64,000 bases of DNA, from NCBI GenBank assembly GCA_947044405.1, contig CAMRHE010001075.1, positions 124,001 through 188,000 of the forward strand, written 5' to 3'. Shown here in pieces: positions 32,916 to 44,206 of the stretch. Positions within the stretch are counted from its first letter, which is position 1. The number at the start of each line of letters is the position of its first letter. Origin of the DNA: Leptodactylus fallax. Lineage: Eukaryota > Chordata > Amphibia > Anura > Leptodactylidae. The notes under the pieces were generated by a model. It worked only from the letters and a program-made list of their open reading frames with translations, was not told where the DNA came from and searched no databases. Position numbers and translations under genes: made by a program.

Positions 32916-33670
32916 TTTTATGTTTCTTCTAGATGTAAATAATAAATTAACTATATAATGGCACGAATAGAGAAAAGTTTCCTTCTATCCAGCATTTAGC
33001 ACTTGCTTGTGTCTTGCATTCCAAGATTAACAAATTAAGGATGAAAATCTTCTCAACAGACAAGGAGCTGTGTAAACGTTTGACCCCCTCCTCCTTATTC
33101 TGTAATCCGGGCTATAAATACATCACAGTATGTCACTGAATAGCATATATAATAGATAGGTTTACGGGAACAATGTCGTCTATCATTACTGGATATACAT
33201 CAAATTAAGACAGGGCAGGCTGGGTTATAATCATAGGGCGCTCTTACTTAAGATACCATTAGCCTTGTTAATATAAAAGATAATATGTGACAACTGCTAA
33301 ACTAGGTAATACTACACTGACATTTTTTATGGCCATTCTTATGGGCACCATTCATAAGGACATTTGTCTAAGACCCTTATACATTATCCAGAGGTCACTG
33401 GGCCATGCAGGTATCAGAAGGAAGTTGAGTCCATAAGTGCCCCATGTGACTAGAATGGTGCTACACATGCTTGGCCATCACTCTATTCACTTAAATGAGA
33501 CTGCTGGAGAGCGCCATTCTGGAAGTCTCAAGGAAGTTAATAAAGCTGTGGTTAAGCATTCACTTCACTGCTTTATTCACACGGGCACTTGCAGATGAGG
33601 ACCAGAAATCACTTTCCCTATTGATGTGTACTAGATTCATATTGAGTACCTGCATGTCATAGACACTGGA
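32916..33670. other. Upstream region of the opsin gene
   Basis: Expected to hold the promoter and 5' UTR of the minus-strand opsin. Apart from the candidate motifs at 33103-33120 I see no clear regulatory structure and no other gene. Confidence 0.4.
33103..33120 (-). promoter_or_regulatory. Candidate Otx/Crx-type site and TATA-like box upstream of the opsin
   Basis: About 190 bases upstream of the opsin ATG lies TAATCC (33103-33108), the classic K50 homeodomain (Otx/Crx) core, directly beside TATTTATA as read on the minus strand (33120-33113). This would allow a 5' UTR of roughly 170 bases. Both are short motifs that also arise by chance, so this is inference. Confidence 0.2.
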
Positions 33671-34095
33671 CCCTGTGCAGGTGGTGGGTGACAAAAGGAT
33701 ACTGTCCGTGGTGAGCTCCATGCGGAAGAAGAAGTCCCATCCCATGCATGAGACTGTGATCGCGCTGGGCAGTACTGTCAGTGACCGACTGCTCCACCCT
33801 AAGTGTGAGAAGGAGCGCTATCAGAAGTCTTTCCTCCCCACCGCGGTTAGGCTGTACAACCAACACCGACCTAAGCGGAGATCAATACACACAGAGAACT
33901 GAAATATCTTTCTGCCTGTTAAATCCCCCCCCCCCCCCCCCGCTACTTCCTATCTGTCTGCTATCAATGTATTGCCTCTTACCTTGGAACATTCCTGTAC
34001 ATGTTGTATTTGTATTTGTATCTGCTTATCTTTGCTGCTGTAACACACTGAATTTTCCCATTGTGGGACTATTAAAGGACTATTATTATTATTAT
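33671..34095 (+). mobile_element. Non-LTR retrotransposon 3' end (Rex1-like pattern)
   Basis: A frame from 33675 reads KRILSVVSSM, later ERYQKSFLPTAVRLYNQHRP. This resembles the C-terminal end of LINE ORF2 proteins, where a Phe-(I/L)-Pro-x-Ala-(I/V) motif is common. A C-rich tract (33926-33941) and a 3' UTR follow, ending CCCATTGTGGGACTATTAAAGGAC and (ATT)n at 34080-34095, a usual LINE tail. It is 5'-truncated. The assignment to Rex1 is tentative. Confidence 0.6.
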
Positions 34096-35129
34096 ATAAG
34101 TGATTTTCAGTCCATGTTTTGGAGAGTGGCAGTATGGTCGCATGGTAATGCTAAAAAACAGAACCAATGTCTAGCAAGGCAAAAAAAATCAACTCTGTTT
34201 ATTTATATTTCAGATATCAATAGTACAGGAAAATATAATAAACTTAGGGGGGTGTTTCAAGTAGTTTTTATCCTCTAATGCGGCTTAAAATAATAAACCC
34301 TATATACTCACCTCTCTGTTTGGCCAGAGATCCCATGGAGAGTCTCTGTTAAGGTCCCTGTTGTTCCTTTAGCTTTGGACTGCACGTGAGCAATGTAACC
34401 AATTTGTGGCTGAGAAGTGATAATCTGTTCATATGGAGCATCAATGCTCAGCCACAGATTGACTGATGTGGTCACATGCAGACAGAACAAAGACCAGGAA
34501 CAAAAGTGGAGACTCTTTGTTTTTAAGACCCACCAGGGGGTAAAAAAGGACTTGGAGCTCCCCTTTAATATGTTGTATTAAAGACAAACGACTTTTTTCG
34601 CTTATCACACACCTCTCCTGCTTTCTTTAGTATCCTAAACTGCTCAATTTCATACATAGACAACTATGGAAGGAAGGGGGAAAGGAGATGAGTGAGAGGG
34701 AAGCGGTAAGGCACAGGTACAGACATTCTCGCGCAGAAAACAATAAGGTCTATCTTTTCAGACTGCTTTATTCTGTTTAGCAGGACATGTATCTTTGTTT
34801 CTTTCTCTTTTGGCTTCTCTATCACCTATTCTCCATTGACTTCTATGTAACCTGATCTGCCTTTGAGTTGCTAACCTGTCTCCATTTTGTCACTTACACT
34901 GCATTCTTGTCCCATTCTGCTTTGCTACTTCAGCTGTCTTTCCTCTGCTAAACTCTGGTGCTTTTTTCAACCACACCCTTCATCAGCTAGCAGTCATTAA
35001 CTCCTGCTGTTCTGAATTTCTAAGTTATGCAACTTTTTCTTTCTTATTGTATGTTGATAAATAACTCTGCTACTTCTGCTCTGCCTTTGTTTGACGATTA
35101 TTAAGCATTTTGTTCTGTTTGTTGGTTTT
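34096..35129. other. Non-coding DNA, no gene recognised
   Basis: No supported coding region or RNA. The stretch is low in repeats that I can name. Confidence 0.45.
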
Positions 35130-35375
35130 CTGGACCTGTATCCTGAGGAACCTATGCCTGTATCCTCGTATCCTGTGCACATCAACACTAGAGTCTGTAT
35201 CTTGGTATCCTGTGAACCCTGAAACCTGAGCCTGTACCCTGATATCCTGTGTACCCTAAAACCTGAGCATGTAGCCTGATATCCTGTGAACCATGAAACC
35301 TGAGGCTGTATACTAGTATCGTGTGAACCCCTAAACCTCAGTCTGTATCCTGGTATCTTGCACCTTGCACCTGTG
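35130..35375. repeat. Minisatellite, about 46-bp unit
   Basis: Imperfect units of the type CCTGTATCCTGGTATCCTGT followed by GAACCCTGAAACCTGAG, four to five copies. A cluster with the same words on the opposite strand (GGATACAGACAGGATACA) is at 44820-45020. Confidence 0.8.
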
Positions 35376-35893
35376 CTCTGTGGACAAGTGTGTATCCTGT
35401 GCCCTGCTGAACCTCTTCCTGTGGTCTGTTACAAGCCTGCCTGTCACAATGGTGGTCTGAGGAGGTAAAGACCTTGTTCCTGTGATGTAATCATGTCTGC
35501 TTCTGGATGCTATTCCTGGCATCTCCTGATTCTGACCTTGGCTATTCCTGGACCCTCTTTCTGCCATCTCCTAGTTACTAATTTAGGGCTTGCATAAGGT
35601 CCTTGCTCTAGCTGTCCTCCTACTTGTGCCAAGTTCTAACAAGTCTTGCTAAAACAAGACTTTTGGTTACTGTGACATTGCTTTATTAACAAGTGGCAAC
35701 ATACATAAAAAATCAAAGCAGAGTTCTCATAAAGCAGCATGTAACACAAATAGATTGTGAATCCCCAGTAGTGATAACTGACTGTCCAGAAACAACCAAG
35801 TGGTAGGACAGTATGTGGCATGGAAAGATCATGGCTCAGACAGGATGCGGCACATGAGACAATTGAAGAAGTAGTCAGACTGAGGTCATAGAC

Positions 35894-37418
35894 CAGGGAT
35901 GTCAAACTCATTTTCTCCGGGGGCCACTTCAGCTTCACGGGGTACCTTGAAGGGCCAAGATTATTTTACACATGTATAAAAGTAACTTCTCCTTAACAGA
36001 TAAGCGAGCTATTAAGCAGTAGTTACATTTGTACATTACTACTGTTACAATCAGCCCTTTGAGGTCAACCAGGAAGAACATAATGTATTGTTAAAACCTA
36101 AGACATTGGCATGTTACATACTATCCTCATCCTTTTCTGAATATATAAAAAATTAAGCACTATACAAATATTGTTTACCCCTGCAAATGGTATTATACTC
36201 TATAGTTGCCTCTGCACACGGTATTACGCCCCACAGCGGCCCCTGCACACAGTATTATGCTCCATAGTTGCCCCTGCACACGGTATTATGCTCAATAGTT
36301 GCCCCTGCACACGGTATTATGCTCAATAGTTGCCCCTGTACACGGTATTATGCTCAATAGATGCCCCTGCACACGGTATTATGCTCCATAGTGGCCCCTA
36401 CACACTGTATTATGCTTCATAGTGACCACTGCACACAGTATTATGCTCAATAGTGGCCCCTGCACATGTTATTATGCTCCATAGTGTCCCCTGCAATCGG
36501 TATTATGCTCCTTAGTGGCCCCTGCATTGGTATTATGCCCCATAGTGGCCCCTGCACACGATATTATGTCCCATAGTGACCCCCACCCATGAACTATTAT
36601 TATACTCTGGGGTCTTTTCAGACCCCAGAGTATAATGATCGGCGACCCAGGTGGTGACAAACATAAAACCAGTGTTACTTACCTGGGCTCCATTGCGCTC
36701 CCTGCGTTCGGCCTTCTTCAATGTCACACAGACCGGCATCGCGACATAATGACATTGGCCTCACTCACGTGACGCCTGGGGCGTCACCAAAGAAGGCCGA
36801 AGCCGGCTGGGAGCAACATCGGATCGCTGGAGAGGTGAGTAACACAGGTTTTTATGTTTATCACCTCCCCTGGGTCTCCGATTATTATACTCCGGGGTCT
36901 GAAAAGACCCCGGAGTATAATAATAGTAGTATTTGATGGGGTTCGCCGGCCGCGGCCTCACTTACCATCCCCGCTCCTGCACACAGCCGCTTCTGCGTCC
37001 CATAGCAGAAGGGGAAGCGGGGGCAGCCACGACCAGCAGCGGGGATCGGTAAGTAAATAGGCCGTTACGTGCCGGGGATACTCCAGCAGGCAACGGCCTA
37101 TTTATATATATAAAAAAACATCCTCACCTACCTGCGATGCCTTGATGCCGCCGCCGCCTCCTCTTCTTCTTGTCCCCGACGTCTGCGTGTCAGCGTAGGA
37201 GGCGCGATGACGTCATTGTATCGCCGCCTGCGCTGACATGCAGAGGTCTTGTAAACCAGCCCAGGACAGGTATCGCGCAGCTTTGTTTTTTTTTGTTTTT
37301 TAAGCAGCCTGTCCTGGGCTGGTTTACATTAAATAGACAATAAAAAATGCCGCGGCCCTGCGGGCCAGATAAGTGCCGGGCCGGATTCGGCCCGCGGGCC
37401 TTGTGTTTGACACCTGTG
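35894..37418. mobile_element. hAT-type non-autonomous element, 1.5 kb, 8-bp target duplication
   Basis: Left terminus CAGGGATGTCAAACTCA and right complement CACAGGTGTCAAACACAAGG. A perfect 8-bp duplication, TCATAGAC, flanks it (35886-35893 and 37419-37426), as known of hAT elements. Subterminal GGCCCGCGGGCC and GGGGGCCAC are also typical of this terminal class. The interior has a minisatellite, a GC-rich zone at 36660-37250, and inverted TATACTCYGGGGTCT motifs at about 36600-36640 and 36885-36925. No transposase frame is present. Confidence 0.9.
36180..36590. repeat. Minisatellite inside the hAT element, about 31-bp unit
   Basis: About 13 imperfect units of TGCCCCTGCACACGGTATTA followed by TGCTCAATAGT. 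The unit is related to the one at 6938-7240 and 53085-53290 (read on the other strand: TATTATATGCTCCACAGTGG). Confidence 0.88.
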
Positions 37419-37799
37419 TCATAGACCATTCTTGTTACCTCTCCCTAAACTTCTGGAAGGCTCCTACAAAAAGGAGGTGATCTTCCCCGAGGAATGGCTA
37501 AATATCCGGGACCTGGCAGAATGCTTCTGCATCTGCTGACCTCTCGGTCATAATATATGTGACATGGGCAAGGTATGTGCCAGTCACTATCTAAAAAAGG
37601 GACATGACTGACAAATTTCATGTCCACATTACAAAAAGGGCATACCACATCCCAAAAGGAGTGGAGCTTTACCAACGGTTTTTGCAAGGTTTTGGCACAA
37701 ACAGATGTCAAGCAGGCATGTAGACTGCAACATATAAGCACAGGATTCAGAAGCACAGGATTAGTTATAGGTTTCACAGTACACATGTACACATGTAGA

Positions 37800-39458
37800 T
37801 GGCAACACCATTGGTCTTCCATCGACTCCTCACAGTTTCTAAATTTACTAACTCTTCTCTGCTACTCTCTGACCATAACCTTCTGTCTCTCATCATCAGT
37901 GCTTCCTCTCCTTCACAGGACACACCTACTCATCATACATATAGGAATTTACGTGCTATTAACACCCAGCATCTCTCAGATACTCTACAGTCCTCTCTTT
38001 TCCCCATCTCTTCACTCTCCTGCCCCAATCTGGCCACCAGTCACTATAATGAAACCCTTAAGAGTGCATTAGATGAGGCGGCTGCCCCCTCCACTCGAAA
38101 AGTTAGACGCAGGAGGCAGCAACCCTGGCACACACCACAGACACGTTTTCTTCAGCAGGGCTCTAGGTGTGCTGAACGTCTGTGAAGAAAATCACGTACA
38201 CCTGCAGACTTCCTACACTTCAAATTTATGCTTAAAACCTATAGCTCTGCCCTTCACCTTGCCAAACAAACCCATTTCACCACTCTCATCTCTTCTCTCT
38301 CCTGTAACCCTAAAAGGCTCTTTGAAACTTTTCACTCCTTACTCACCCCTAAGGTGCGGGAGCCATTCACAGACCTTAGTGCAGAAGACCTGGCCACTTA
38401 TTTCCATAACAAAATTGATAAGATTTGTCAGGAAATAACTGCCCAATACCAACCGCACAGACTGTTCATTCTCATCTTTTGAACCTGTTACAGAAGAGTA
38501 AGTCTCTCAGCTACTTTCTTCTTCTCACCCTACAACCTGCAGTAGTGACCCTTTCCCCTCACACCTTATCCAGTCTCTGTCTCCTGCTGTCACGACTTAC
38601 ATTACTAAAATATTTAACCTCTCTCTCTTCTGGAATTTTCCCATCCTCTTTCAAACATGCTGTCATAACCCCGCTACTAAAGAAATCCTCCCTTGACCCA
38701 TCCTGTGCTGCCAACTATCGACCTGTCTCTAACCTCTCCTTTATCTCCAAAATCTTGGAACGCTTGGTCTATTCTCATTTAATCCCCTATCTCTCTGCTA
38801 ACTCTCTTCTTGACCCCTTACAATCTGGCTTCCGCACTCTGCACTCTATTGAAACAGCCCTCACAAAAGTCTCCAAAGATCTCCTGACGGTGACTTCTCT
38901 CTTCTTATTCTCAAATATCATGTCTTCGCTCTATCTGAAACTGAATCTCTCAAAGACTGAACTACTGCTGTTTCCACCATCCAATAGATCTATCCCTGAT
39001 ATCTCCATTGCAGTCTCCGGCCTTACCATATCTCCTAGGCAGTATGCCCGCTGCCTCGGGGTTATGTTTGACTCAGACCTTTCCTTCACCCCCCATATCC
39101 AATCTCTTGCATGCTCATGTCATCTCCACCTCAAAAACATTTCCAGAATACGCCCTTTCCTTACCAGAGATACACTAAAGACACTTATTGTTGCCCTGAT
39201 TCAATCTCGCCTTGACTATTGTAACTCCTTACTAATCGGTCTTCCCCTTACTAAACTCTCCCCTCTACAACCTATTCTGAATGCGGCGGCCAGGCTCATC
39301 TATCAGTCCAGACGCTACAGCGATGCCTCCAGTCTGTGCCAGTCACTACATTGGCTGCCTATTCCATACAGAATACAATATAAACTTATCACCTCATCCA
39401 CAAGGCTCTCCATAATGCTGCACCTCCCTACATTTCCTCCCTCACCTCTGTCTATCGC
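37800..39458 (+). pseudogene. L2-like LINE, endonuclease end to reverse transcriptase, 5' part
   Basis: Remnant of a non-LTR retrotransposon protein. Recognisable pieces in shifting plus frames: LLLSDHNLLSLIISAS (end of the endonuclease, with the SDH motif), [32 protein letters not shown], then reverse transcriptase: [59 protein letters not shown], a later [25 protein letters not shown] and [18 protein letters not shown]. The catalytic FADD-type block is missing: an internal deletion runs from about [10 protein letters not shown] to the KTELLLFP part. Several frameshifts are present. The C-terminal portion resumes at 44207 after a large insertion. The family call rests on NYRPVSNL and the C-terminal layout. 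Confidence 0.88.
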
Positions 39459-39959
39459 TAGAGATAAGCGAATTTCTCAAAAGTTCGATTCTGCAGTTCG
39501 ATTTGAAGTTCCAAAAAAATTTGCTTTGATCTGAATAAATTTGCGGCGAATATCGCTAAAAAACACCTATTTCCAGGCTTCAGAGAGCCTGTATAGTGGT
39601 GTAGAACACTGTGCCTTGCAGTAACATGTATAGGGAGCCCATAGCTCCCAACCGTCCCGCATCTGGCGGGACAGTCCCGATTTTACACTGCTGTCCCGCG
39701 GTCCCGCATAGCTTACAGTTTGTCCCGCTATTCCCCTGAAGTGTTTTGCTGTTAACAAACTTTATTAGGGTAAGGTAAAGGCTAAATGGTAGATGCTAAA
39801 TCGTAATGGCTAAAGGACCTTTGATGACGTCATGAACATGTGATCAGACTCTTGTGTGGGTGGAGCTATTCTGGATACTGCGGGACACACTGTGATGTTA
39901 CACAGAAAGCTGGGAACAGAGAGTGATTGAAGATAAGTAGGAGAGAAGAGAGCATGTGT

Positions 39960-40605
39960 GAGCAAGAGGGGGAACTGGGGGCAGATGTAGGGTGCAGTTA
40001 AACTGAACGCAGATGTAGGGGGCAGTTAAACTGAAGGCAGATGAAGGGGGGCAATTAAACTGGGAGCAGATGAATGGGCAATTAAACTGAAGGCAGATTA
40101 AGGGGGCAATTAAACTGGTGGCAAATAAAGGGGACATTAAGCTGGTGGAAGATAAAGGGGGACATTAAATCGGTGGTAGATGGAGGGGGAAATTAAACTG
40201 GGGCAGATGAAGGGGGGCATTAAGCTGGTGACATGACGGGGTAACATTAAATTGGTGGCATTAAGATGGTGGCAAATAAAGGGGGACACTAAACTCAGGG
40301 CAGATGAAGGGCACATTATGCTGGTGGCAGATGAAGGGGAACATTAAATTGGTGGCAGATGAAGGGGGACATTAAATTGGTGGCAGATGAAGGGGACATT
40401 AAGATAGTGGCAGATTAAGGGGGAAGTGAAGCTGGGGGCAGATGAAGGGGGACATTAAACTGGGGCAGATGAAGGGGATATTAAGCTGGAGGCAGATGGA
40501 GGGGGGACATTAAACTGAGGGGGCAGATGGAGGGTGACATTAAACTGGGGGCAACTGGAGGAGGACATTAAACTGTGGGGGGTAGCTGGAGGGGGACATG
40601 TCTGC
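39960..40605. repeat. Minisatellite, about 30-bp unit, roughly 20 copies
   Basis: Imperfect units such as GGCAGATGAAGGGGGACATT followed by AAACTGGTG, with variable G-run length. Entirely within the element at 39459-44206. Confidence 0.9.
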
Positions 40606-40960
40606 AGTGACATTGTGGAGGTGTCAGCAGCCTTAGTAGGCCATACAGTGACCCAGTGGCAGAGTGAGGAGGTGGCAGCAGCATGAGGAGGACATACAGT
40701 GACCCAGTGGCAGAGGTGGAGGTAGCAATAGATTTAGGAGGCCATACAGTGACCCGGTAACACAGTGTGGAGGTGTCAGCAGCCTTAGTAGGCCATACAG
40801 TGACCATGTGTCAGAGTGACCCAGTGGAAGCAGCATGAGGAGGACATACAGTGACCCAATGACAGAGTGTGGAGGTGGCAGCAGAGTGAGTAGGCCACAG
40901 AGTGGCAAGGTGATATAATGTGTAGGTACCAACAGCCTTAGAAGGCCATACAGTGACCCA
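40606..40960. repeat. Minisatellite, about 60-70-bp unit
   Basis: Five to six imperfect units containing GGAGGTGGCAGCAGCATGAG, GGACATACAGTGACCCAGTG and GCAGAGTG. It forms the C-terminal part of the repetitive minus-strand frame 40633-41394. Confidence 0.85.
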
Positions 40961-41394
40961 GGATCTTGGCTGAGCAGTAGCTGCTGACTGTCCTCTAGTA
41001 CCTCCTCCTCAATGTATAGTGGATCTGAGCCCACAGCATAGAGTAGTTCTCTAGCTGAGGGAACAGAAAAGGACAATGGCAAGTTGAGGACAGGTGAAGG
41101 CACAGGGCCTGCTGCCGGGCCATGCCAACTAAGGGTTGTGTCTGACGAACCCACCGACTCTTGGCTGGGGGTGTCTGATGTGACTTGGGATGTAGTGGAT
41201 GACCGAGTCAACCAGTCTGCAACCATTGGGTTGCTGGTCAAGACACGACTGCTACTTGACACTGGGAGCTCAGGCCTCGGTAAGTGACCCTTGCTGCCAT
41301 GCCCCCTTACTCTGCTGCGACCTATGCCTACACCAGAAACATTTAGGCCTGTGGCCCTCCCCTTTGCATGGCCTCTCGCTTCTCTGTCTGACAT
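40633..41394 (-). pseudogene. Possible transposon protein remnant, GR/SP-rich, running into a minisatellite
   Basis: A 253-residue open frame. Residues 1-145 are non-repetitive: a basic Gly/Arg-rich start (MSDREARGHAKGRATGL), then Ser/Thr/Pro-rich sequence with LPRPELPVSSSSRVLTSNP and VADWLTRSS, then the acidic YIEEEVLEDSQQLLL. After that it reads through the minisatellite. I recognise no domain. The first part could be the disordered N-terminus of a transposase of the host element, since it lies inside it. It could also be chance. Confidence 0.3.
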
Positions 41395-41543
41395 ACTGTT
41401 CGTTGAAAAAACGTAATTGCAAAGGACAAAAAGGCCTGTTATTTTCTACTTTGAAAAGAACGGCAAATATGCCCCTTATTTCTTTCTCCACTAATCAATA
41501 AACATCAATAAAAAAGCGTAATAAAGGCAGAGATTTGTGGCTC

Positions 41544-42076
41544 AGAATTATTGAATTATTATTGACAATACTGTTTTGATAAATGGCCTGCAACTTTGTA
41601 CTGGTAACAAAATGGTGATTATGGTCCTCCTTATGGGTTTCCACACTAATAAACACCTCAAATATAAGTGATAACCGCTAAGAATTATTGAATTATTATT
41701 GACAATACTGTGTTGATAAATGGCCTGCAACTTTATACTCGTAACCAAATGGCGAATATGGTCCTCCTTGTGGGTTTACACACTAATAAACACCTTGAAA
41801 TAAGTGATAACCATTAAGAATTATTGAATTATTTTTGACAATACTGTATTGATAAATGGCCAGCAACTTTATACTGGTAACAAAATGGCGAATATGGTCG
41901 TTATGTCTTTCCCCACGTTAAAGGCGTTTATTACCGATAAGTGCAGATATTATTGGATGATAATTCAGTTTTCTTTGGCACAGTAGTAATGACAAATGGC
42001 CTGTAATGTTATGCTGTGGGAGAACAGTGAATAAGCCCCTTATAATAAACGCCTTTAAAAAGGCGTTTTTTACAGA
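41544..42076. repeat. Tandem repeat of about 137 bp, three to four copies
   Basis: Units start at 41544, 41681 and 41817 with AGAATTATTGAATTATT and TTGATAAATGGCCTGCAACTT. A fourth, more diverged unit covers about 41935-42076 (ATGACAAATGGCCTGTAATG). The next unit after it carries the Tc1 insertion. Confidence 0.85.
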
Positions 42077-42078
42077 TA

Positions 42079-43664
42079 CAGTGGGGGGAAAAAGTATTTA
42101 GTCAGCGACCAATTGTGCAAGTTCTCCCACTTAAAAAGATGAGAGAGGCCTGTAATTGACATCATAGGTAGACCTCAACTATGAGACACAAAATAAGAAA
42201 ACAAATCCAGAAAATCACATTGTCTGATTTTTTAAGAATTTATTTGCAAATTATTGTGGAAAATAAGTATTGGTCACCTACAAACAAGCAAGTTTTCTGG
42301 CTCTCACAGACCTGTAACTTCTTCTTTAAGAGGCTCCTCTGTGCTACACTCATTACCTGTAGTAATGGCACCTGTTTGAAATTGTTATCAGTATAAAAGA
42401 CACCTGTCCACAACCTCAAACAGTCACACTGCAAACTCCACTATGGTGAAGACCAAAGAGCTGTAGGATACCAGAAACAAAATTATAGACCTGCACCAGG
42501 CTGGGAAGACTGAATCTGCAATAGGCAAGCAGCTTGGTGTGAAGAAATCAACTGTGGGAGCAATAATTAGAAAATGGAAGACATACAAGACCACTGATAA
42601 TCTCCCTCGATCAGGGGCTCCACGCAATATCTCACCCCGTGGGGTCAAAATGATCACAAGAATGGTGAGCAAAAATCCCAGAACCACACGGGGGACCTAG
42701 TGAATGACCTGCAGAAAGCTGGGACTAACGTAACAAAGGCTACCGTCAGTAACACACTATCCGCCAGGGACTCAGATCCTGCAGTGCCAGACGTGTCCCT
42801 CTGCTTAAGCCAGTACATATCCAGGCCCGTCTGAAGTTTGTTAGAGAGCATTTGGATGTTCCAGAAGAGTATTGGAAAATGTCATATGGTCAGATGAAAC
42901 CAAAGTAGAACTGTTTGGTAGAAACACAACTCGTCGTGTTTGGAGGAGAGTGAATGCTGAGTTGCATCCAAAGAACACCATACCTACTGTGAAGCATGGG
43001 GGTGGCAACATCATGCTTTGGGGATGTTTCTCTACAAAGGCACCAGGATGACTGATCCTTGTACATGAAAGAATGAATGGGGCCATGTATCGTGAGATTT
43101 TGAGTGCAAACCTCCTTCCATCAGCAAGGGCATTGAAGATGAAATGTGGCTGGATCTTTCAGCATGACAATGATCCCAAGTACACCACCAGGGCAACGAA
43201 GGAATGCTTTCGTAAGAAGCATTTCAAGGTCCAGGAGTGGCCTAACCAGCCTCCAGATCTCAACCCCATAGAAAACCTTGGGAGGGAGTTGAAAGTCCAT
43301 ATTGCCCAGCAACAGCCCCAAAACATCACTGCTCTAGAGGAGATCTGCATGGAGGAATGGGCCAACATACCAGCAACATTGTGTGCCAAGCTTGTGAAGA
43401 CTTACTGAAAATGTCATTGCCAACAAAGGATATAGAACAAAGTACTGAGATGAACTTTTGTTATTGACCAAATACTTATTTTCCACCATAATTTGCAAAT
43501 AAATTCTTTAAAAATCAGACAATGTGATTTTCTGGATTTGTTTTCTCATTTTGTCTCTCATAGTTGAGATCTACCTATGATGTCAATTACAGGCCTCTCT
43601 CATCTTTTTAAGTGGGAGAACTTGCACAATTGGTGGCTGACTAAATACTTTTTTTTCCCCACTG
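42079..43664 (+). mobile_element. Tc1-like transposon with both ends (family A, copy 2)
   Basis: A 1586-bp element between TA at 42077-42078 and 43665-43666. The inverted repeats are about 200 bp (42079-42276 and 43465-43664) and start CAGTGGGG. The flanks join to ACAGATA|CGTGCAGATATTATTGG, which matches the empty tandem unit CCGATAAGTGCAGATATTAT at about 41933. The transposase is broken. Same family as the truncated copy at 11907-13364. Confidence 0.95.
42443..43448 (+). pseudogene. Broken Tc1-like transposase
   Basis: Begins like copy 1 (MVKTKEL), then has small deletions: one just after the start (CTGTAGGATACC), others near 42690, 42765 and 42870. The frame reopens at 43073-43408 with [11 protein letters not shown] and PDLNPIENL. 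Near 43410 a block of about 17 bp relative to copy 1 is lost (KTY* against [15 protein letters not shown]). The protein cannot be made from this copy. Confidence 0.9.
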
Positions 43665-44206
43665 TACGTGCAGATATTATTGGATGATAATTCACTGTTT
43701 TTTGCTGTACTGCACTGCAAAAGGCTTGTTGTGTTCCACCTTGAAGACACAGGTATGAGTAATGAGCAGCAGTATAATGGCAGTGAGTGCTGCAATGTGA
43801 ATTATTCTTCTCTCAATTCCTCCCTATCCTTTCCCTACAGTTCTAATTCTCAGCCTCTTTCCCTGAACTTCTATCTGTTTTCTTTCTTCCCCAGCTCCTG
43901 CCGACATCTGTCCCTACAGTAAGAGCGATGTGAAATGACTGTACCTAAAATGGCCGAGGGTTTTTATAGGGCTGTGACATCACAGGGCCGGCTGGCTGCT
44001 GATTAGCTGCATGCTTGGCATTGTGGGTGATCTTGCGCTCCCAGAGTCCCTTGCCCCTTGTCCTAACATGTGCGGCAACCATTTTATAAAAAAAAAATGT
44101 GATTCGATGCATTGAAGCATGAGAAAATCTGGAATCGTGGCGAATCGAAGATTTCCTGAAATTCGTATCGAATTCCAATTCTGCAGCTTTGATTCGTTCA
44201 TCTCTA

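Larger units (their letters stand above)
39459..44206. mobile_element. DNA element inserted in the L2-like LINE (TAGAGATRARCGAA ends)
   Basis: Inverted ends: left TAGAGATAAGCGAATTTC, right complement TAGAGATGAACGAATCAAAG. The LINE reads CTGTCTATCGC before it and TCACCC after it, so a duplication of about four bases (TCGC/TCAC) is likely. The total of 4748 bp includes a Tc1 copy of 1586 bp. The interior consists mainly of three minisatellite arrays, a GR-rich minus-strand frame, and a subterminal stretch with GATTCGATGCATTGAAGC. No transposase catalytic region is recognised, and the superfamily is not settled (hAT is possible). Confidence 0.8.

Noticed and set aside
40633..41394. 253-residue minus frame as a host gene
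   Set aside because: It lies inside a transposable element and its C-terminal half is pure minisatellite. Kept only as a possible element-encoded remnant.
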